This document shows, piece after piece, positions 1-8,998 of a DNA stretch of 64,000 nt. A program made the position numbers and the translations under genes. The DNA is from CAWFGW01 sp963849955 (GTDB taxonomy: Bacteria > Bacteroidota > Bacteroidia > Cytophagales > JAAEPT01), in NCBI GenBank assembly GCA_963849955.1, contig CAWKJU010000015.1:3503-67502 (forward strand), written 5' to 3'. Positions within the stretch are counted from its first letter, which is position 1, and each line of letters opens with the position of its first letter. Under the pieces are notes generated by a model. It made no database searches. It had not been told where the DNA came from and saw only the letters and a program-made list of their open reading frames with translations.

Positions 1-428
1 ACTAAAGTAGTACGTTCATTATCGGTACTGGACTTTGGGTGCCATGCGACTAAGTATTTGCCAGGATGATACTTAAAATATTTTACAATACCTGAAACAG
101 GATTCCTATTCACATGCACATTTATAGGGGACATAAAGATAGAAATCTGCTTACGTTTATCATTAAAATACTCTGTTTCAACAACTTCTTCAATAACTAC
201 AACTTTCCCATCTGCTGGAGCTATAATGTGATTGGCATTAATAACCGTTTTTTTATTAGGGCTTCTAAAAAACTGTAGCACTATTAAAAAAAGAAATATT
301 GATATGGTAACAATAAACTTTTGACTTATTGGCCACTCATTTAAAAACTGTACCGCTCCGTAAATTGAAGCGGTACATAAAACAAATAATTTACCGAGCA
401 TTTTATGCCCTTCCTTATGTATTGTCAT
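1..428 (-). CDS. psd: Phosphatidylserine decarboxylase proenzyme (partial, C-terminus beyond left edge)
   Basis: This would convert phosphatidylserine to phosphatidylethanolamine at the inner membrane. About 142 N-terminal codons are present. They begin with a short hydrophilic stretch and two hydrophobic segments, followed by the family motifs APADGKVV, SIFMSPINVHVNR, KYHPGKYLVAWHPK and NERTT. The GS(S/T) self-cleavage site that makes the pyruvoyl group should lie beyond the window. The ATG at 426-428 shares its T with the TAA stop of the upstream glutamate dehydrogenase (TAATG), so translational coupling is likely. It belongs to the same transcript as cdsA, the earlier step of phospholipid synthesis. 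The family call is firm; completeness cannot be judged. Confidence 0.9.
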   Translation of the reverse strand, partial: MTIHKEGHKMLGKLFVLCTASIYGAVQFLNEWPISQKFIVTISIFLFLIVLQFFRSPNKKTVINANHIIAPADGKVVVIEEVVETEYFNDKRKQISIFMSPINVHVNRNPVSGIVKYFKYHPGKYLVAWHPKSSTDNERTTL

Positions 429-1702
429 TAGAACCCTCCTCTGTATTTGAGTGTTTGTGCTACTTTATCTATCGCTACAATATAAGCAGCAATTCTCATA
501 GAAACATTATGCTCCTCCATGGTCTTATACACTTTGTGGAAAGCTTCTGTCAAAATACGTTCGTTTCTACGATTTACACGTTCTAAATCCCACTTATAAC
601 CTAACCGGTTTTGTACCCATTCAAAATAAGAAACTGTCACACCTCCCGCATTGGCTAGAATATCTGGTACCACTAGAATATCTTTATTAGCTATAATATC
701 ATCCGCTTTTGCTGAAGTAGGGCCGTTTGCACCTTCAACGATTAGTCTAGCTTGAATTTTTTCAGCGTTATGAACAGTAATTACATCCTCTAATGCTGCG
801 GGGATAAGAATGTCTACTTTAGCCGTCAAAAGCTCTTCAGATGACATTACCTCCGCTCCATCAAAACCACGAAGTGTATTGTTATTTGATTTTGAGTAGG
901 CAATAGCTTTTAAAACATCAATTCCATTATCGTTCCAATAAGCACCAGATATATCACTTATGGCTTTAATTTTTACCCCACTTTCACTTAAAAGTTGAGC
1001 TGCCCAAGAACCTACATTCCCAAAACCCTGAACCGCTGCAGTAACTTGGTTTGGCTTTAATTTTAACTTTTCAAGTGCGTTCAAAGTAGAAACCATAACC
1101 CCGCGACCTGTAGCTTCTGCTCTTCCAAGCGATCCTCCCATCACTAAAGGCTTACCCGTAACCACTGCCGGAGAAGTTTTACCTTGTGACTTCGAGTATT
1201 CATCCATCAACCAGGCCATCACTTTATCATTAGTCCCAACATCTGGAGCGGGGATGTCTCTATCAGGACCAAATACATCTACCATAGATAATGTATATGC
1301 CCTAGTCAATCGTTCTAACTCACCTGCTGACATCGATCGGGGATCACATTTTATACCTCCTTTAGCTCCACCATAAGGTATATCGACTACAGCACATTTC
1401 CATGTCATCCAAGCTGCCAAAGCTTTCACTTCATCTATATTTACACCTAAGTCATATCTTATTCCTCCTTTTGATGGGCCTAAAATATCGGAGTGAATAA
1501 TGCGATAACCTTCAAAAACCTGCATACTTTCATCATCCATAGTAATGGGCAATGAAACCAACACCTGTCTTGAAGGCGATTTTAAAACATTGTAAGTATC
1601 TCTATCAAGTCCTAATATCTCCGCTGCAATATTAAAGCGCGACATCATTGACTCAAATGGATTTAAATGATCTTTGATTGGGGCGGGTTCTATGTATGTC
1701 AT
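428..1702 (-). CDS. gdhA: Glutamate dehydrogenase (Glu/Leu/Phe/Val dehydrogenase family)
   Basis: Interconverts glutamate and 2-oxoglutarate plus ammonia with NAD(P). At 424 aa it has the usual length of the hexameric small-subunit family. The substrate domain shows GPSKGGIRY near residue 75 and PYGGAKGGIKCDP near 109-121, with the catalytic lysine at about 114. The nucleotide-binding domain has QGFGNVGSWAA near 225. The ATG start at 1702 lies 47 bp after the cdsA stop. Its stop overlaps the psd start. It sits between two phospholipid genes, which is an unusual position for an amino-acid dehydrogenase. Cofactor preference (NADH or NADPH) cannot be read with confidence. Confidence 0.93.
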   Translation of the reverse strand: MTYIEPAPIKDHLNPFESMMSRFNIAAEILGLDRDTYNVLKSPSRQVLVSLPITMDDESMQVFEGYRIIHSDILGPSKGGIRYDLGVNIDEVKALAAWMTWKCAVVDIPYGGAKGGIKCDPRSMSAGELERLTRAYTLSMVDVFGPDRDIPAPDVGTNDKVMAWLMDEYSKSQGKTSPAVVTGKPLVMGGSLGRAEATGRGVMVSTLNALEKLKLKPNQVTAAVQGFGNVGSWAAQLLSESGVKIKAISDISGAYWNDNGIDVLKAIAYSKSNNNTLRGFDGAEVMSSEELLTAKVDILIPAALEDVITVHNAEKIQARLIVEGANGPTSAKADDIIANKDILVVPDILANAGGVTVSYFEWVQNRLGYKWDLERVNRRNERILTEAFHKVYKTMEEHNVSMRIAAYIVAIDKVAQTLKYRGGF

Positions 1703-1749
1703 ATCTCTTGTTCCTTTATTTCGGGGGATTTTACGACAACTAAATACAA

Positions 1750-2568
1750 TTAGTTATCAAATAAAACTAAGTACGTGGTAATAAATGGAATAGACAAAAA
1801 CAACCCGTCAAAGCGATCTAAAAAACCACCGTGACCTGGTAATATTGTCCCTGAATCTTTGATATCAAAACTCCGTTTTAGAAGTGACTCCACTAAATCG
1901 CCTAAACCACCACAAACTACTATTATAACAGCCAACACAATCCATTGTTGTAATTGAAATATAGGAAAATATCGGCTTAAAACATAAGCCATTCCTATTG
2001 CAAAAACCATTGCGCCAAAACTTCCCTCCCAGGTCTTTTTAGGAGAAATGCGCTCAAATAATTTTGTTCTGCCAAACAATCTTCCTGAGAAATAAGCAAA
2101 GGTATCACTAGTCCAAAGTAGTAGAATAATTCCTAACATAATCTCCCAGTGATATTCACCGTCTACAATTGTACTAAAATGTAATAATGCAGATGGAAGA
2201 GCAATGTAAATAATACTTAAAAAAGAAAAAGCAACATTCGTAAATGGCTCTTCTTTTTTTCTAAATAATTCTACGAAAAAAACGATGGATGAAAGCGGTA
2301 TGAGTATCATTAGATACTTGATAGGCAACAAATCCTTTACAATACCATAACTCAAAAAAAGTAAGGTGTTTGCAATTATTATTGTAAATAACTTATTGGG
2401 AATCGTTTTATTTTTCACCAAATCCAAAAACTCCCACAGACAAAGATTTAGTAACAAAAATGTTATTAGGAGATAGGTATATTCATGAAAAGTTATCCCT
2501 AGCACAAAAACAGACGTACCAATGAGACCTGTGATTACACGTTGTTTGAAATTCGAACTATTACTCAA
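1750..2568 (-). CDS. cdsA: Phosphatidate cytidylyltransferase
   Basis: Makes CDP-diacylglycerol from phosphatidate and CTP, the branch point of phospholipid synthesis, in the cytoplasmic membrane. The 272 aa protein has about seven or eight hydrophobic segments. It carries the C-terminal CdsA signature as SPKKTWEG near 175-182 and KDSGTILPGHGGFLDRFDG near 236-254, including the conserved aspartates. The start overlaps the end of the DUF2007 gene by 8 bp. The gene lies in a minus-strand run of five genes that ends in psd. Confidence 0.95.
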   Translation of the reverse strand: MSNSSNFKQRVITGLIGTSVFVLGITFHEYTYLLITFLLLNLCLWEFLDLVKNKTIPNKLFTIIIANTLLFLSYGIVKDLLPIKYLMILIPLSSIVFFVELFRKKEEPFTNVAFSFLSIIYIALPSALLHFSTIVDGEYHWEIMLGIILLLWTSDTFAYFSGRLFGRTKLFERISPKKTWEGSFGAMVFAIGMAYVLSRYFPIFQLQQWIVLAVIIVVCGGLGDLVESLLKRSFDIKDSGTILPGHGGFLDRFDGLFLSIPFITTYLVLFDN

Positions 2569-2770
2569 AACGTATTTCTTTGTTTATAATATTAATGGCC
2601 TCTAGCACATCTTCTTGTGAAACCAATACTTCAACCTGTCCTATGGTATAAGCACTATCCCTTTTATTCATCTGAATGCAGGCAATGCCATAGTTCGAAA
2701 GCGCTTGTTCCACCAAAGCTGCTTGATACTCATGATTGCTTGAAAATACCTTTTTCCATTTACTTTTCAT
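2561..2770 (-). CDS. DUF2007-type putative signal-transducing protein
   Basis: A 69 aa soluble protein. The pattern of an N-terminal WKKVFSS strand, an alpha helix (EYQAALVEQALSNYGI) and a final VEVLVSQEDVLEAINII helix matches the small DUF2007 ferredoxin-like family, which often precedes cdsA in Bacteroidota. No catalytic residues are apparent and the molecular role is unknown. It is packed tightly between the CPBP protease (1 bp gap) and cdsA (8 bp overlap), so it is almost certainly co-transcribed with them. Confidence 0.8.
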   Translation of the reverse strand: MKSKWKKVFSSNHEYQAALVEQALSNYGIACIQMNKRDSAYTIGQVEVLVSQEDVLEAINIINKEIRFE

Positions 2771-2771
2771 G

Positions 2772-3713
2772 TCAAGTACTCTTATTTTTTGCCCACATCT
2801 TTTTTAAATAAAGGAAAACAGCAATAATTAACCCAGAGCATACGATAAAAATCACTAATTGATTTTGCTCCATTCCACCTATAGGAATATCCGTATCAGA
2901 CATCCCATAGCGATAGACAAAAAACAAGGACAAACTATTATTAACTAAATGTCCCACAATTGGTACCCATAAATTTTGTGAATAATAATATAAATAGCCA
3001 AAAAGCACTCCCAGCACTAACCGAGGTAAAAAGCTAAAAAACTGCATATGTATTGCTCCAAAAACAAAAGCGGTTACAAAAATACCAACATGAGCATTTC
3101 TGAATAAATGAATGAAAAGTGGTTGCAACACACCTCTGAAAGTCAATTCCTCACCGACTGCGGCTAAGACTCCTATAATTAAAAGGCCAACTAGAAACTC
3201 GGTCAACGAACTAAAGTGTGTAATTACCTGAGTTAATGCTGCGATTTGTTTTTCAGAACTTCGTGCCCAACTCTCAAAACCTGATAAAAAATCAGGGAAC
3301 TGTACTGTCTGATTCCATTCTGCCAATACACTGCTTAACGGTAACACAAAAATCATCATCACAAATACATTGGAAAAGCTAGCGATAGCCACTTGTGAAT
3401 TATCGTTCCAGGAATCATAATATAAAGGAAATGAAGTTCTTGCAATGAACAACAAAGGGAAAATCAAAAAACACACTAAAGAATTCGCTGCCTGAACTAA
3501 TAATAGAGGCATTCCCAGTCCGAGATTTTCTTCTGGATGCAACACTGCATTTGCCATCACAGTCATATCCTCTCCAAAATAATACATATAGACTAACGCA
3601 CTCATTAGTTGCCCGACCATAAAACCGAGAACGAGATATAAAATGAACTTTAAAAAAACCGACAAGTAGTATTCTCTATTAAAAGGGCTTTCTGTTTCAG
3701 AATATTCGGTCAT
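2772..3713 (-). CDS. CPBP-family intramembrane glutamic endopeptidase (CAAX protease-like)
   Basis: A 313 aa polytopic membrane protein with roughly eight hydrophobic helices. It carries the CPBP/Abi motifs: EE at 188-189 followed by FRG at 192-194, a histidine in FGAIHMQFF at 222, and GHLVNNS with H255 and N259. These are the expected active-site residues of intramembrane glutamic proteases. The substrate is unknown; related proteins process prenylated or membrane proteins or bacteriocins. It is the first gene of the minus-strand run that continues into DUF2007, cdsA, gdh and psd. Confidence 0.88.
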   Translation of the reverse strand: MTEYSETESPFNREYYLSVFLKFILYLVLGFMVGQLMSALVYMYYFGEDMTVMANAVLHPEENLGLGMPLLLVQAANSLVCFLIFPLLFIARTSFPLYYDSWNDNSQVAIASFSNVFVMMIFVLPLSSVLAEWNQTVQFPDFLSGFESWARSSEKQIAALTQVITHFSSLTEFLVGLLIIGVLAAVGEELTFRGVLQPLFIHLFRNAHVGIFVTAFVFGAIHMQFFSFLPRLVLGVLFGYLYYYSQNLWVPIVGHLVNNSLSLFFVYRYGMSDTDIPIGGMEQNQLVIFIVCSGLIIAVFLYLKKMWAKNKST

Positions 3714-3802
3714 CTAATAATTAGTTAAAGCACAGACTTCATTTTTTTAATCTTTGAAGTACTTAATTTAATCCTGTAAATTTACAGAAAAATTAAAGCC
3801 AA

Positions 3803-4795
3803 TTGGTAAAGATAAAGAATATAGAATTAGGCGACTTTCCGCTTTTGCTCGCGCCAATGGAAGATGTTAGCGATCCTCCATTTAGAGCAGTGTGCAAAGA
3901 AAATGGTGCTGATTTAATGTACACAGAATTTATTTCTGCAGATGGTTTAATTCGTGATGCTGAAAAAAGTGTGCAAAAACTAGACATCTATGATTATGAG
4001 CGACCAATAGGCATTCAAATCTTTGGCGATAAAATAGATGCCATGCGTGAAGCTGCAGCAATAGCTGAGGCAGCTAGACCAGAACTTATTGATATCAACT
4101 ACGGATGTCCAGTGAAGAAGGTCGCTTGCAAAGGTGCAGGAGCTGGTATTCTAAAAGACATTGACAAGATGGAGCGCATGACTGCTGAAATTGTGAATCA
4201 AGTCCAACTACCCGTCACAGTCAAAACCAGATTAGGGTGGGATGATGACACTATTAAAATAGTGGAAGTAGCTAAGCGGCTACAAGGTGTGGGTATTCAG
4301 GCATTAACCATTCATGGGAGAACTCGCGTTCAAATGTACAAAGGAGAAGCCAACTGGAACCCCATTGCAGAAGTGAAAAATCATCCGGACATTCACATTC
4401 CAATTTTTGGAAATGGTGATATTGATTCTCCAGAAAAAGCCTTAGAATACAAAAACAAATATGGCGTAGACGGCATCATGATTGGTCGCGCTGCCATTGG
4501 TTACCCATGGATTTTCAATGAAATAAAACACTACCTGAAAACAGGTGAGAAACTAGCTCCACCTTCCTTGGAAGAGCGTATTGATGTTTGCCGAAGACAC
4601 TTAAACTTTTCAATCGAATGGAAAGGTGAACGTTTAGGTACTTTTGAAATGAGGAGACATTACACGAGCTATTTTAAAAACATACCAAATTTCAAAGAGT
4701 TTAGGATGCGACTCGTTTTGGCTGACACACAGCAAGAAACATTAGCTATTTTAGATGAAATCGCTTATCACTATTCATCATTCGTTTTTGAATGA
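3803..4795 (+). CDS. dusB: tRNA-dihydrouridine synthase (DusB-like)
   Basis: FMN-dependent enzyme that reduces specific uridines in tRNA D-loops. At 330 aa it has a full-length TIM barrel. It shows LLLAPMEDVSDPPFR near the N-terminus, NYGCPVKKVACKGAGAG near 98-114 with the catalytic cysteine, VKTRLGWDD, TIHGRTRVQMY and GNGDI for FMN phosphate binding. The start is TTG at 3803, since no ATG lies before the conserved N-terminal strand. The next gene overlaps its stop (ATGA). The family is certain; DusB rather than another Dus subgroup is the best guess. Confidence 0.93.
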   Translation: MVKIKNIELGDFPLLLAPMEDVSDPPFRAVCKENGADLMYTEFISADGLIRDAEKSVQKLDIYDYERPIGIQIFGDKIDAMREAAAIAEAARPELIDINYGCPVKKVACKGAGAGILKDIDKMERMTAEIVNQVQLPVTVKTRLGWDDDTIKIVEVAKRLQGVGIQALTIHGRTRVQMYKGEANWNPIAEVKNHPDIHIPIFGNGDIDSPEKALEYKNKYGVDGIMIGRAAIGYPWIFNEIKHYLKTGEKLAPPSLEERIDVCRRHLNFSIEWKGERLGTFEMRRHYTSYFKNIPNFKEFRMRLVLADTQQETLAILDEIAYHYSSFVFE

Positions 4796-5664
4796 TGCGT
4801 AAAGAAAATTTTCTTGTCCTTATTTTATTTACTGCGTTAGTTTTAATCTGGGGCAGTGCCTTTATTCTTATTAAGAAAAGCCTATTATTTTTCTCCCCTT
4901 TAGAAGTAGGTGCAGGTAGAATATTTTTTGCCTTTCTTACACTTCTTCCATTTGCGCTCAAAAAAATCACACAAATAAAACGTTCGGATTTGGGACTCAT
5001 CATTTTGTCTGGTGTATTGGGGAGTTTTACTCCTGCTATTTTATTTGCTTTGGCACAGTCAACTGTGTCTAGTGGTTATGCTGCTATTTTAAGTGGGCTA
5101 ACACCCGTGCTAACAATTCTTGTGGGCATCTTATTTTACAAACAACGTGTAGTATTGCTTCAAGTTATTGGTGTGACACTCAGTTTTGCTGGTGCCATTG
5201 TGCTTTTATTTCAAGGGCTTTCATTTTCAAAAATTGAATGGCTGGCTTCGCTCTTTATTTTCCTTGCCACACTATGCTATGCCTTAAATTTAACGTTGAT
5301 AAAGTTTAAACTTAAAGATATTCACCCCCTGCAGATAGCAGCTGTTTCGTTAGTGTTTATCGGTCCGATCGCTGCAGTTATATTGTATTACAACAATTTT
5401 TTTCATTTTGAGTTTTCATCACCGCAGTTTCGCGAATCCTTTTTTTCTTTGGTTATTTTGGGAGTAACTTCTACTGCAATTGCTTTGGTACTGTTCAATC
5501 AACTTTTAAAAATTGCCTCCCCTATTCTTGCCAGTTCAATTACTTACGCGATACCTTTGGTAGCACTTAGCTGGGGATATCTGGATGGTGAACAATTAAC
5601 TCTCGTACACCTTGCTGGTTTATTGCTGATACTGGGTGGTGTGTATTTGATTGCTAGAAAGTAA
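4792..5664 (+). CDS. DMT-superfamily permease with two EamA domains
   Basis: A 290 aa membrane protein with ten predicted helices in two EamA repeats. Marks of the family are LIWGSAFILIKKSL at the N-terminus, GYAAILSGLTPVLTILVG in the first repeat and STAIALVLFNQLLKIASPILASS in the second. It probably exports a small metabolite or amino acid, but the substrate cannot be inferred. ATGA overlap with the dus gene means the two are translated from one message. Confidence 0.88.
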   Translation: MMRKENFLVLILFTALVLIWGSAFILIKKSLLFFSPLEVGAGRIFFAFLTLLPFALKKITQIKRSDLGLIILSGVLGSFTPAILFALAQSTVSSGYAAILSGLTPVLTILVGILFYKQRVVLLQVIGVTLSFAGAIVLLFQGLSFSKIEWLASLFIFLATLCYALNLTLIKFKLKDIHPLQIAAVSLVFIGPIAAVILYYNNFFHFEFSSPQFRESFFSLVILGVTSTAIALVLFNQLLKIASPILASSITYAIPLVALSWGYLDGEQLTLVHLAGLLLILGGVYLIARK

Positions 5665-6007
5665 ATTATTTAAAGATTTTTTCTAATTACACGGTAGTTT
5701 ACAGGAAGTTTTTCAAAAAAAAAGATGATTTTAATTACAGTATCGCTCCGATTTAAGGTTTGTTTTACAATTTTTGCGTTTCAAGTGACGATTTGGGAAT
5801 GTGAAAAGGATATAAAATGTGCGTCCTACTGCCGATAACACTAGTCGACTAAATCGTCTAGATTTTTGTTTCCTTTTTTCAATGAAAAAGGAAAAGCCCA
5901 GGCGGCTTGAGCCGTAAGCTTCTAAAAGTTATAAACTAACACTATCGAACTAGGGTTACTATTTTAACAAAAAAACACCTGTAAAGTAAATGGCAATCAG
6001 AAAATCT
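5665..6007. other. 343 bp convergent intergenic region without a gene
   Basis: Lies between the ends of the EamA gene and nuoC. No reading frame with family-like content is visible on either strand. It is AT-rich except for one short GC block, and it holds the hairpin listed separately plus a short CGGC-TTGA-GCCG stem at 5903-5914. It would be expected to hold the terminators for both flanking transcripts. Confidence 0.6.
5869..5894. terminator. Perfect 10-bp AT-rich inverted repeat between convergent genes
   Basis: TTTCCTTTTT and AAAAAGGAAA form a perfect 10-bp stem around a 6-nt loop. Its position between two convergent transcripts suggests a bidirectional terminator. No separate T-run follows outside the stem, so the role is inferred from position. 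Confidence 0.45.
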
Positions 6008-6496
6008 TTATTCATAATCCACCTTTACTCCGTGGTAATATTCTTGTGTGGTATAATCTTTTCGAAGTGGATGCCCTTCCCAATTAGCTGGAAGTAAAAT
6101 TCGTCTCAAATCTGGATGTCCTTCAAAGTGAATTCCAAAAAAATCAAAGGTTTCTCTTTCATGCCAATCAGCTGTCCGCCAAATGGAGGTTAAGCTAGGA
6201 ACCACTGGTTTATCTCTATCCAGAATCACTTTAATAATAAAATGCACGTTTTTGGTAATCGAGTAGAAGTGATAAATCACCTCCATTGAATTTTTTTCTA
6301 CGCCATTATCTACTCCTGTGATGCTTGAAAGGTGATCAAAATAACAATCAGGGTTAATTTGTAACTCGGAGCAGACTTCTAACAGTAAATTGGGCTGTAA
6401 AACGATAAACGGTTGGATTGCATCTGCATGTGTTGAGATGACAGCATCAGCACCAAATTTCTCTATAATTAGATTTACCAATTGCTCAAAACTCAT
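6008..6496 (-). CDS. nuoC: NADH-quinone oxidoreductase subunit C
   Basis: The 30-kDa peripheral-arm subunit of respiratory complex I. At 162 aa it is the unfused short form. The hallmark block ADWHERETFDFFGI, followed by HPDLRRILLP and WEGHPLRKDY, is present in the C-terminal half. The start overlaps the end of nuoB by 4 bp. No nuoD follows: downstream lies a non-coding gap and then genes on the opposite strand, so the rest of complex I must be encoded elsewhere or is absent. Confidence 0.95.
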   Translation of the reverse strand: MSFEQLVNLIIEKFGADAVISTHADAIQPFIVLQPNLLLEVCSELQINPDCYFDHLSSITGVDNGVEKNSMEVIYHFYSITKNVHFIIKVILDRDKPVVPSLTSIWRTADWHERETFDFFGIHFEGHPDLRRILLPANWEGHPLRKDYTTQEYYHGVKVDYE

Positions 6497-7014
6497 ACAA
6501 CTTCTTGTTTAAGTAGTTTTTCTATTGCTTTAGGTGCCATCAGCGTTTCCTTGCGAATTTTTTCTTGCAGCTTTAGAAAACCACCAATGAGCGCTTCTGG
6601 TCGAGGCGGACAACCAGGCACATATACATCTACAGGAATAATTCGGTCAACCCCTTTCACTACGTGATAACCATGCTGCCAATAAGGACCTCCACAGTTA
6701 GAACATGAACCCATCGAAATTACATACCGTGGCTCAGACATTTGCTCATATAGCCGCTTCACACGGTCAGCCATTTTAAACGTCACTGTCCCAGCCACAA
6801 TCATAACATCTGACTGTCGTGGTGATGAACGTGGCGTAATACCAAAACGGTCTAAATCATACCCGGAAGTATAAGCTGACATCATTTCTATAGCACAACA
6901 AGCGATACCAAACCCCATAGGCCACATGGATGATAAACGTGCCCAGTTAATCAGATCGTCTACTTTAGTAATAACAACTCCTCCGTGTTGAAACTGTTGA
7001 TCGAGTAATCCCAT
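6493..7014 (-). CDS. nuoB: NADH-quinone oxidoreductase subunit B
   Basis: Carries the terminal iron-sulfur cluster N2 of complex I, next to the quinone site. In the 173 aa protein the four expected ligands are visible: adjacent C39-C40 (GIACCAIEMM), C104 (GSCSNCGG) and C135 (VPGCPPRPE). It sits 1 bp after nuoA and overlaps nuoC by 4 bp, so the trio is one translational unit. Confidence 0.97.
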   Translation of the reverse strand: MGLLDQQFQHGGVVITKVDDLINWARLSSMWPMGFGIACCAIEMMSAYTSGYDLDRFGITPRSSPRQSDVMIVAGTVTFKMADRVKRLYEQMSEPRYVISMGSCSNCGGPYWQHGYHVVKGVDRIIPVDVYVPGCPPRPEALIGGFLKLQEKIRKETLMAPKAIEKLLKQEVV

Positions 7015-7015
7015 C

Positions 7016-7483
7016 TTATTTTTGATTCAACTTTTGATATTCTTCTAATGGTATTTTACCCTTAAAATCAATAATATTTTCTTCTGGTTTCACCCAATCT
7101 AAATAGCCTTTTGCCCAAGCATAAGCCAAACCTAGTGTCAATACGAAAATAAAAAGAAACATCTCCACCAAGCTAAACCAACCCCATAAACCATCGGACG
7201 CTTGAATTAAATTTTCATTTCCGAAAATAACTGCCCACGGGAACAAGAACACTACTTCTACATCAAACAAAATGAATATTAACGCAATGATGTAAAACCG
7301 AATATTGAAATTGCCCCAAGGTGTTCCAATCGCTTCTTCTCCACATTCATAAGGACTGTTTTTCTGTTCATTTGGTCGGTGCGGACGAACCATGTACCAT
7401 GTAAATAACCCTCCACACGCGAAGACAATACCTACAACAATAAAGAGGAGGGCAATTCCGAATTCAGATAATTGAGGCTGCAT
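7016..7483 (-). CDS. nuoA: NADH-quinone oxidoreductase subunit A
   Basis: Small membrane subunit of complex I with three hydrophobic helices. The typical NuoA stretch NSPYECGEE near residues 42-50 and the FILFDVEVVFLFPWA helix near 71-85 are present. At 155 aa it is longer than many homologues (about 120-135), mainly through a charged C-terminal tail. It is the first nuo gene of the group and lies 26 bp after the small membrane protein gene. Confidence 0.95.
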   Translation of the reverse strand: MQPQLSEFGIALLFIVVGIVFACGGLFTWYMVRPHRPNEQKNSPYECGEEAIGTPWGNFNIRFYIIALIFILFDVEVVFLFPWAVIFGNENLIQASDGLWGWFSLVEMFLFIFVLTLGLAYAWAKGYLDWVKPEENIIDFKGKIPLEEYQKLNQK

Positions 7484-7509
7484 GATGCAAAACTACATTT
7501 AAATGAGTT

Positions 7510-8001
7510 TTAAAAAAAGTTTTCTAAACCGTGTTCAAACTCATAAAAAAAATATGCCGTAGGATAAGCCCAAATAACTGCACTAACTGACATGTATAAA
7601 AAGATATAACGCTTTTTTACTCCAAAAGATAAAGCGATGATGGTACCTCCTATTGGTGTTAATAACAAGGGGGTAAGAAAGGCAATTCCTGCTATACCAA
7701 ACTTTCGCCAAACACGCACTAATCTTCTGTTTTTATTAGAAAACAACTTATACTTTCCCTTTCTTTTCAAATTACCCTGTAGTTTGTTTTTTATTATCTC
7801 GCCTATTTGAGTAAAAATAATGACTGAAACAATCATTCCTAAAGCTGTAAAAATAGCTGTTTCCCAAACTTGAAGATGTAACGTTGGGCCTGCAATGGGA
7901 CCTGCCGCATATTTAAACATACTTAAAAAAAACACAATTCCATATTTCGCTACCTGATCCCACATACCCGTTTTTATTAAGTAATTAAAATCACCCAACA
8001 A
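7510..8001 (-). CDS. Small integral membrane protein, possibly small-multidrug-export-like
   Basis: A 163 aa protein with about four hydrophobic segments split by a very basic loop (residues ~75-96, rich in K and R). The segment after the loop, FGIAGIAFLTPLLLTPIGG, resembles the re-entrant region of VTT/DedA or small multidrug export proteins. The resemblance is from memory and weak, and no function is assigned. It overlaps the antiporter gene by 11 bp and precedes nuoA by 26 bp, so it is probably co-transcribed with both. Confidence 0.55.
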   Translation of the reverse strand: MLGDFNYLIKTGMWDQVAKYGIVFFLSMFKYAAGPIAGPTLHLQVWETAIFTALGMIVSVIIFTQIGEIIKNKLQGNLKRKGKYKLFSNKNRRLVRVWRKFGIAGIAFLTPLLLTPIGGTIIALSFGVKKRYIFLYMSVSAVIWAYPTAYFFYEFEHGLENFF

Positions 8002-8944
8002 CCAGATACGTCATATATGAAGCATAAGTTATTAAAAGAACTGCACCACCTAAACGACCAATTTTTCGGCCAAATATCATTAATAAAAGTACAAGTACAA
8101 CAATAGCCATCATAATCCACATGTCTATATTAACTAATGTGGGGTTAACGGAAATATCTTTTACAATGCTGGTAAAGCCAAGAATAGACAATATGTTAAA
8201 GATATTTGACCCCAATAAATTACCTACTGCTAAATCAGTGTTTTTTTGATAAGCAGCAATAATTGAGGTCACTAACTCTGGTAGACTTGTCCCAATAGCT
8301 ATTACTGTTAAACCTATAATAGCATCACTTACACCTAAACCTTGTGCAATACTCTTAGCCCCGCCTACAAACCACTCTGAGCCAAAGTAAAGCATAACTC
8401 CCCCAAGTGCTAAAAAACCAACTTCCTTCAAAACTGCAGAACCGACTATTTCAGGGACTTCTTCGTGTTCTTCCGCCATCCGTTCTAAGGTCTCCCTTCG
8501 AGACATCTCAATTAAAAAATAAGTATATATAGCCAAAATTAAGACGAATATTATTCCTTCAAAACGCTGTACTACATGATCGTGCGATATAAAGAAGTAC
8601 AATAGCAAAGAACTACCCATTGCCATTGGCCAATCTATTTTTATACTGTTTTCATGCACTAAAATAGGATAAAAAAGAGCGGTGGCTCCCAAAACTAAGG
8701 TCAAGTTGCAGATGTTGGATCCAATAATGTTACCCATTGAAATATCTGGAGAGCCATCTAGAGCCGCTTGTAAACTCACTAGCAACTCTGGTGCTGAAGT
8801 TCCAAAAGCTACTACAGTTAAACCCACTACTAAAGGTGATATTTGAACGCTATACGCTAAATTTGAAGCTCCTCGGACTAAAAAGTCTCCGCCTATAACC
8901 AAAAGTACTAGACCAAGTATTAACAGACCGATTTCTATCCACAT
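7991..8944 (-). CDS. Calcium/sodium antiporter (CaCA family, YrbG-like)
   Basis: A 317 aa inner-membrane exchanger with ten or more hydrophobic helices and two inverted alpha repeats. The first shows FGTSAPELLVS with GSNICN; the second shows IGTSLPELVTS with GSNIFN. The glutamates in these motifs are the cation ligands of the family. Its membership with nuoABC on one strand is positional only. The exact ion (Ca2+/Na+ or K+-dependent) is not decidable. Confidence 0.92.
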   Translation of the reverse strand: MWIEIGLLILGLVLLVIGGDFLVRGASNLAYSVQISPLVVGLTVVAFGTSAPELLVSLQAALDGSPDISMGNIIGSNICNLTLVLGATALFYPILVHENSIKIDWPMAMGSSLLLYFFISHDHVVQRFEGIIFVLILAIYTYFLIEMSRRETLERMAEEHEEVPEIVGSAVLKEVGFLALGGVMLYFGSEWFVGGAKSIAQGLGVSDAIIGLTVIAIGTSLPELVTSIIAAYQKNTDLAVGNLLGSNIFNILSILGFTSIVKDISVNPTLVNIDMWIMMAIVVLVLLLMIFGRKIGRLGGAVLLITYASYMTYLVVG

Positions 8945-8998
8945 ATTCTCTTCAATTCTAAAAACGCATAGCTGTAAGGCACTTTAGCAAGTTATAAT

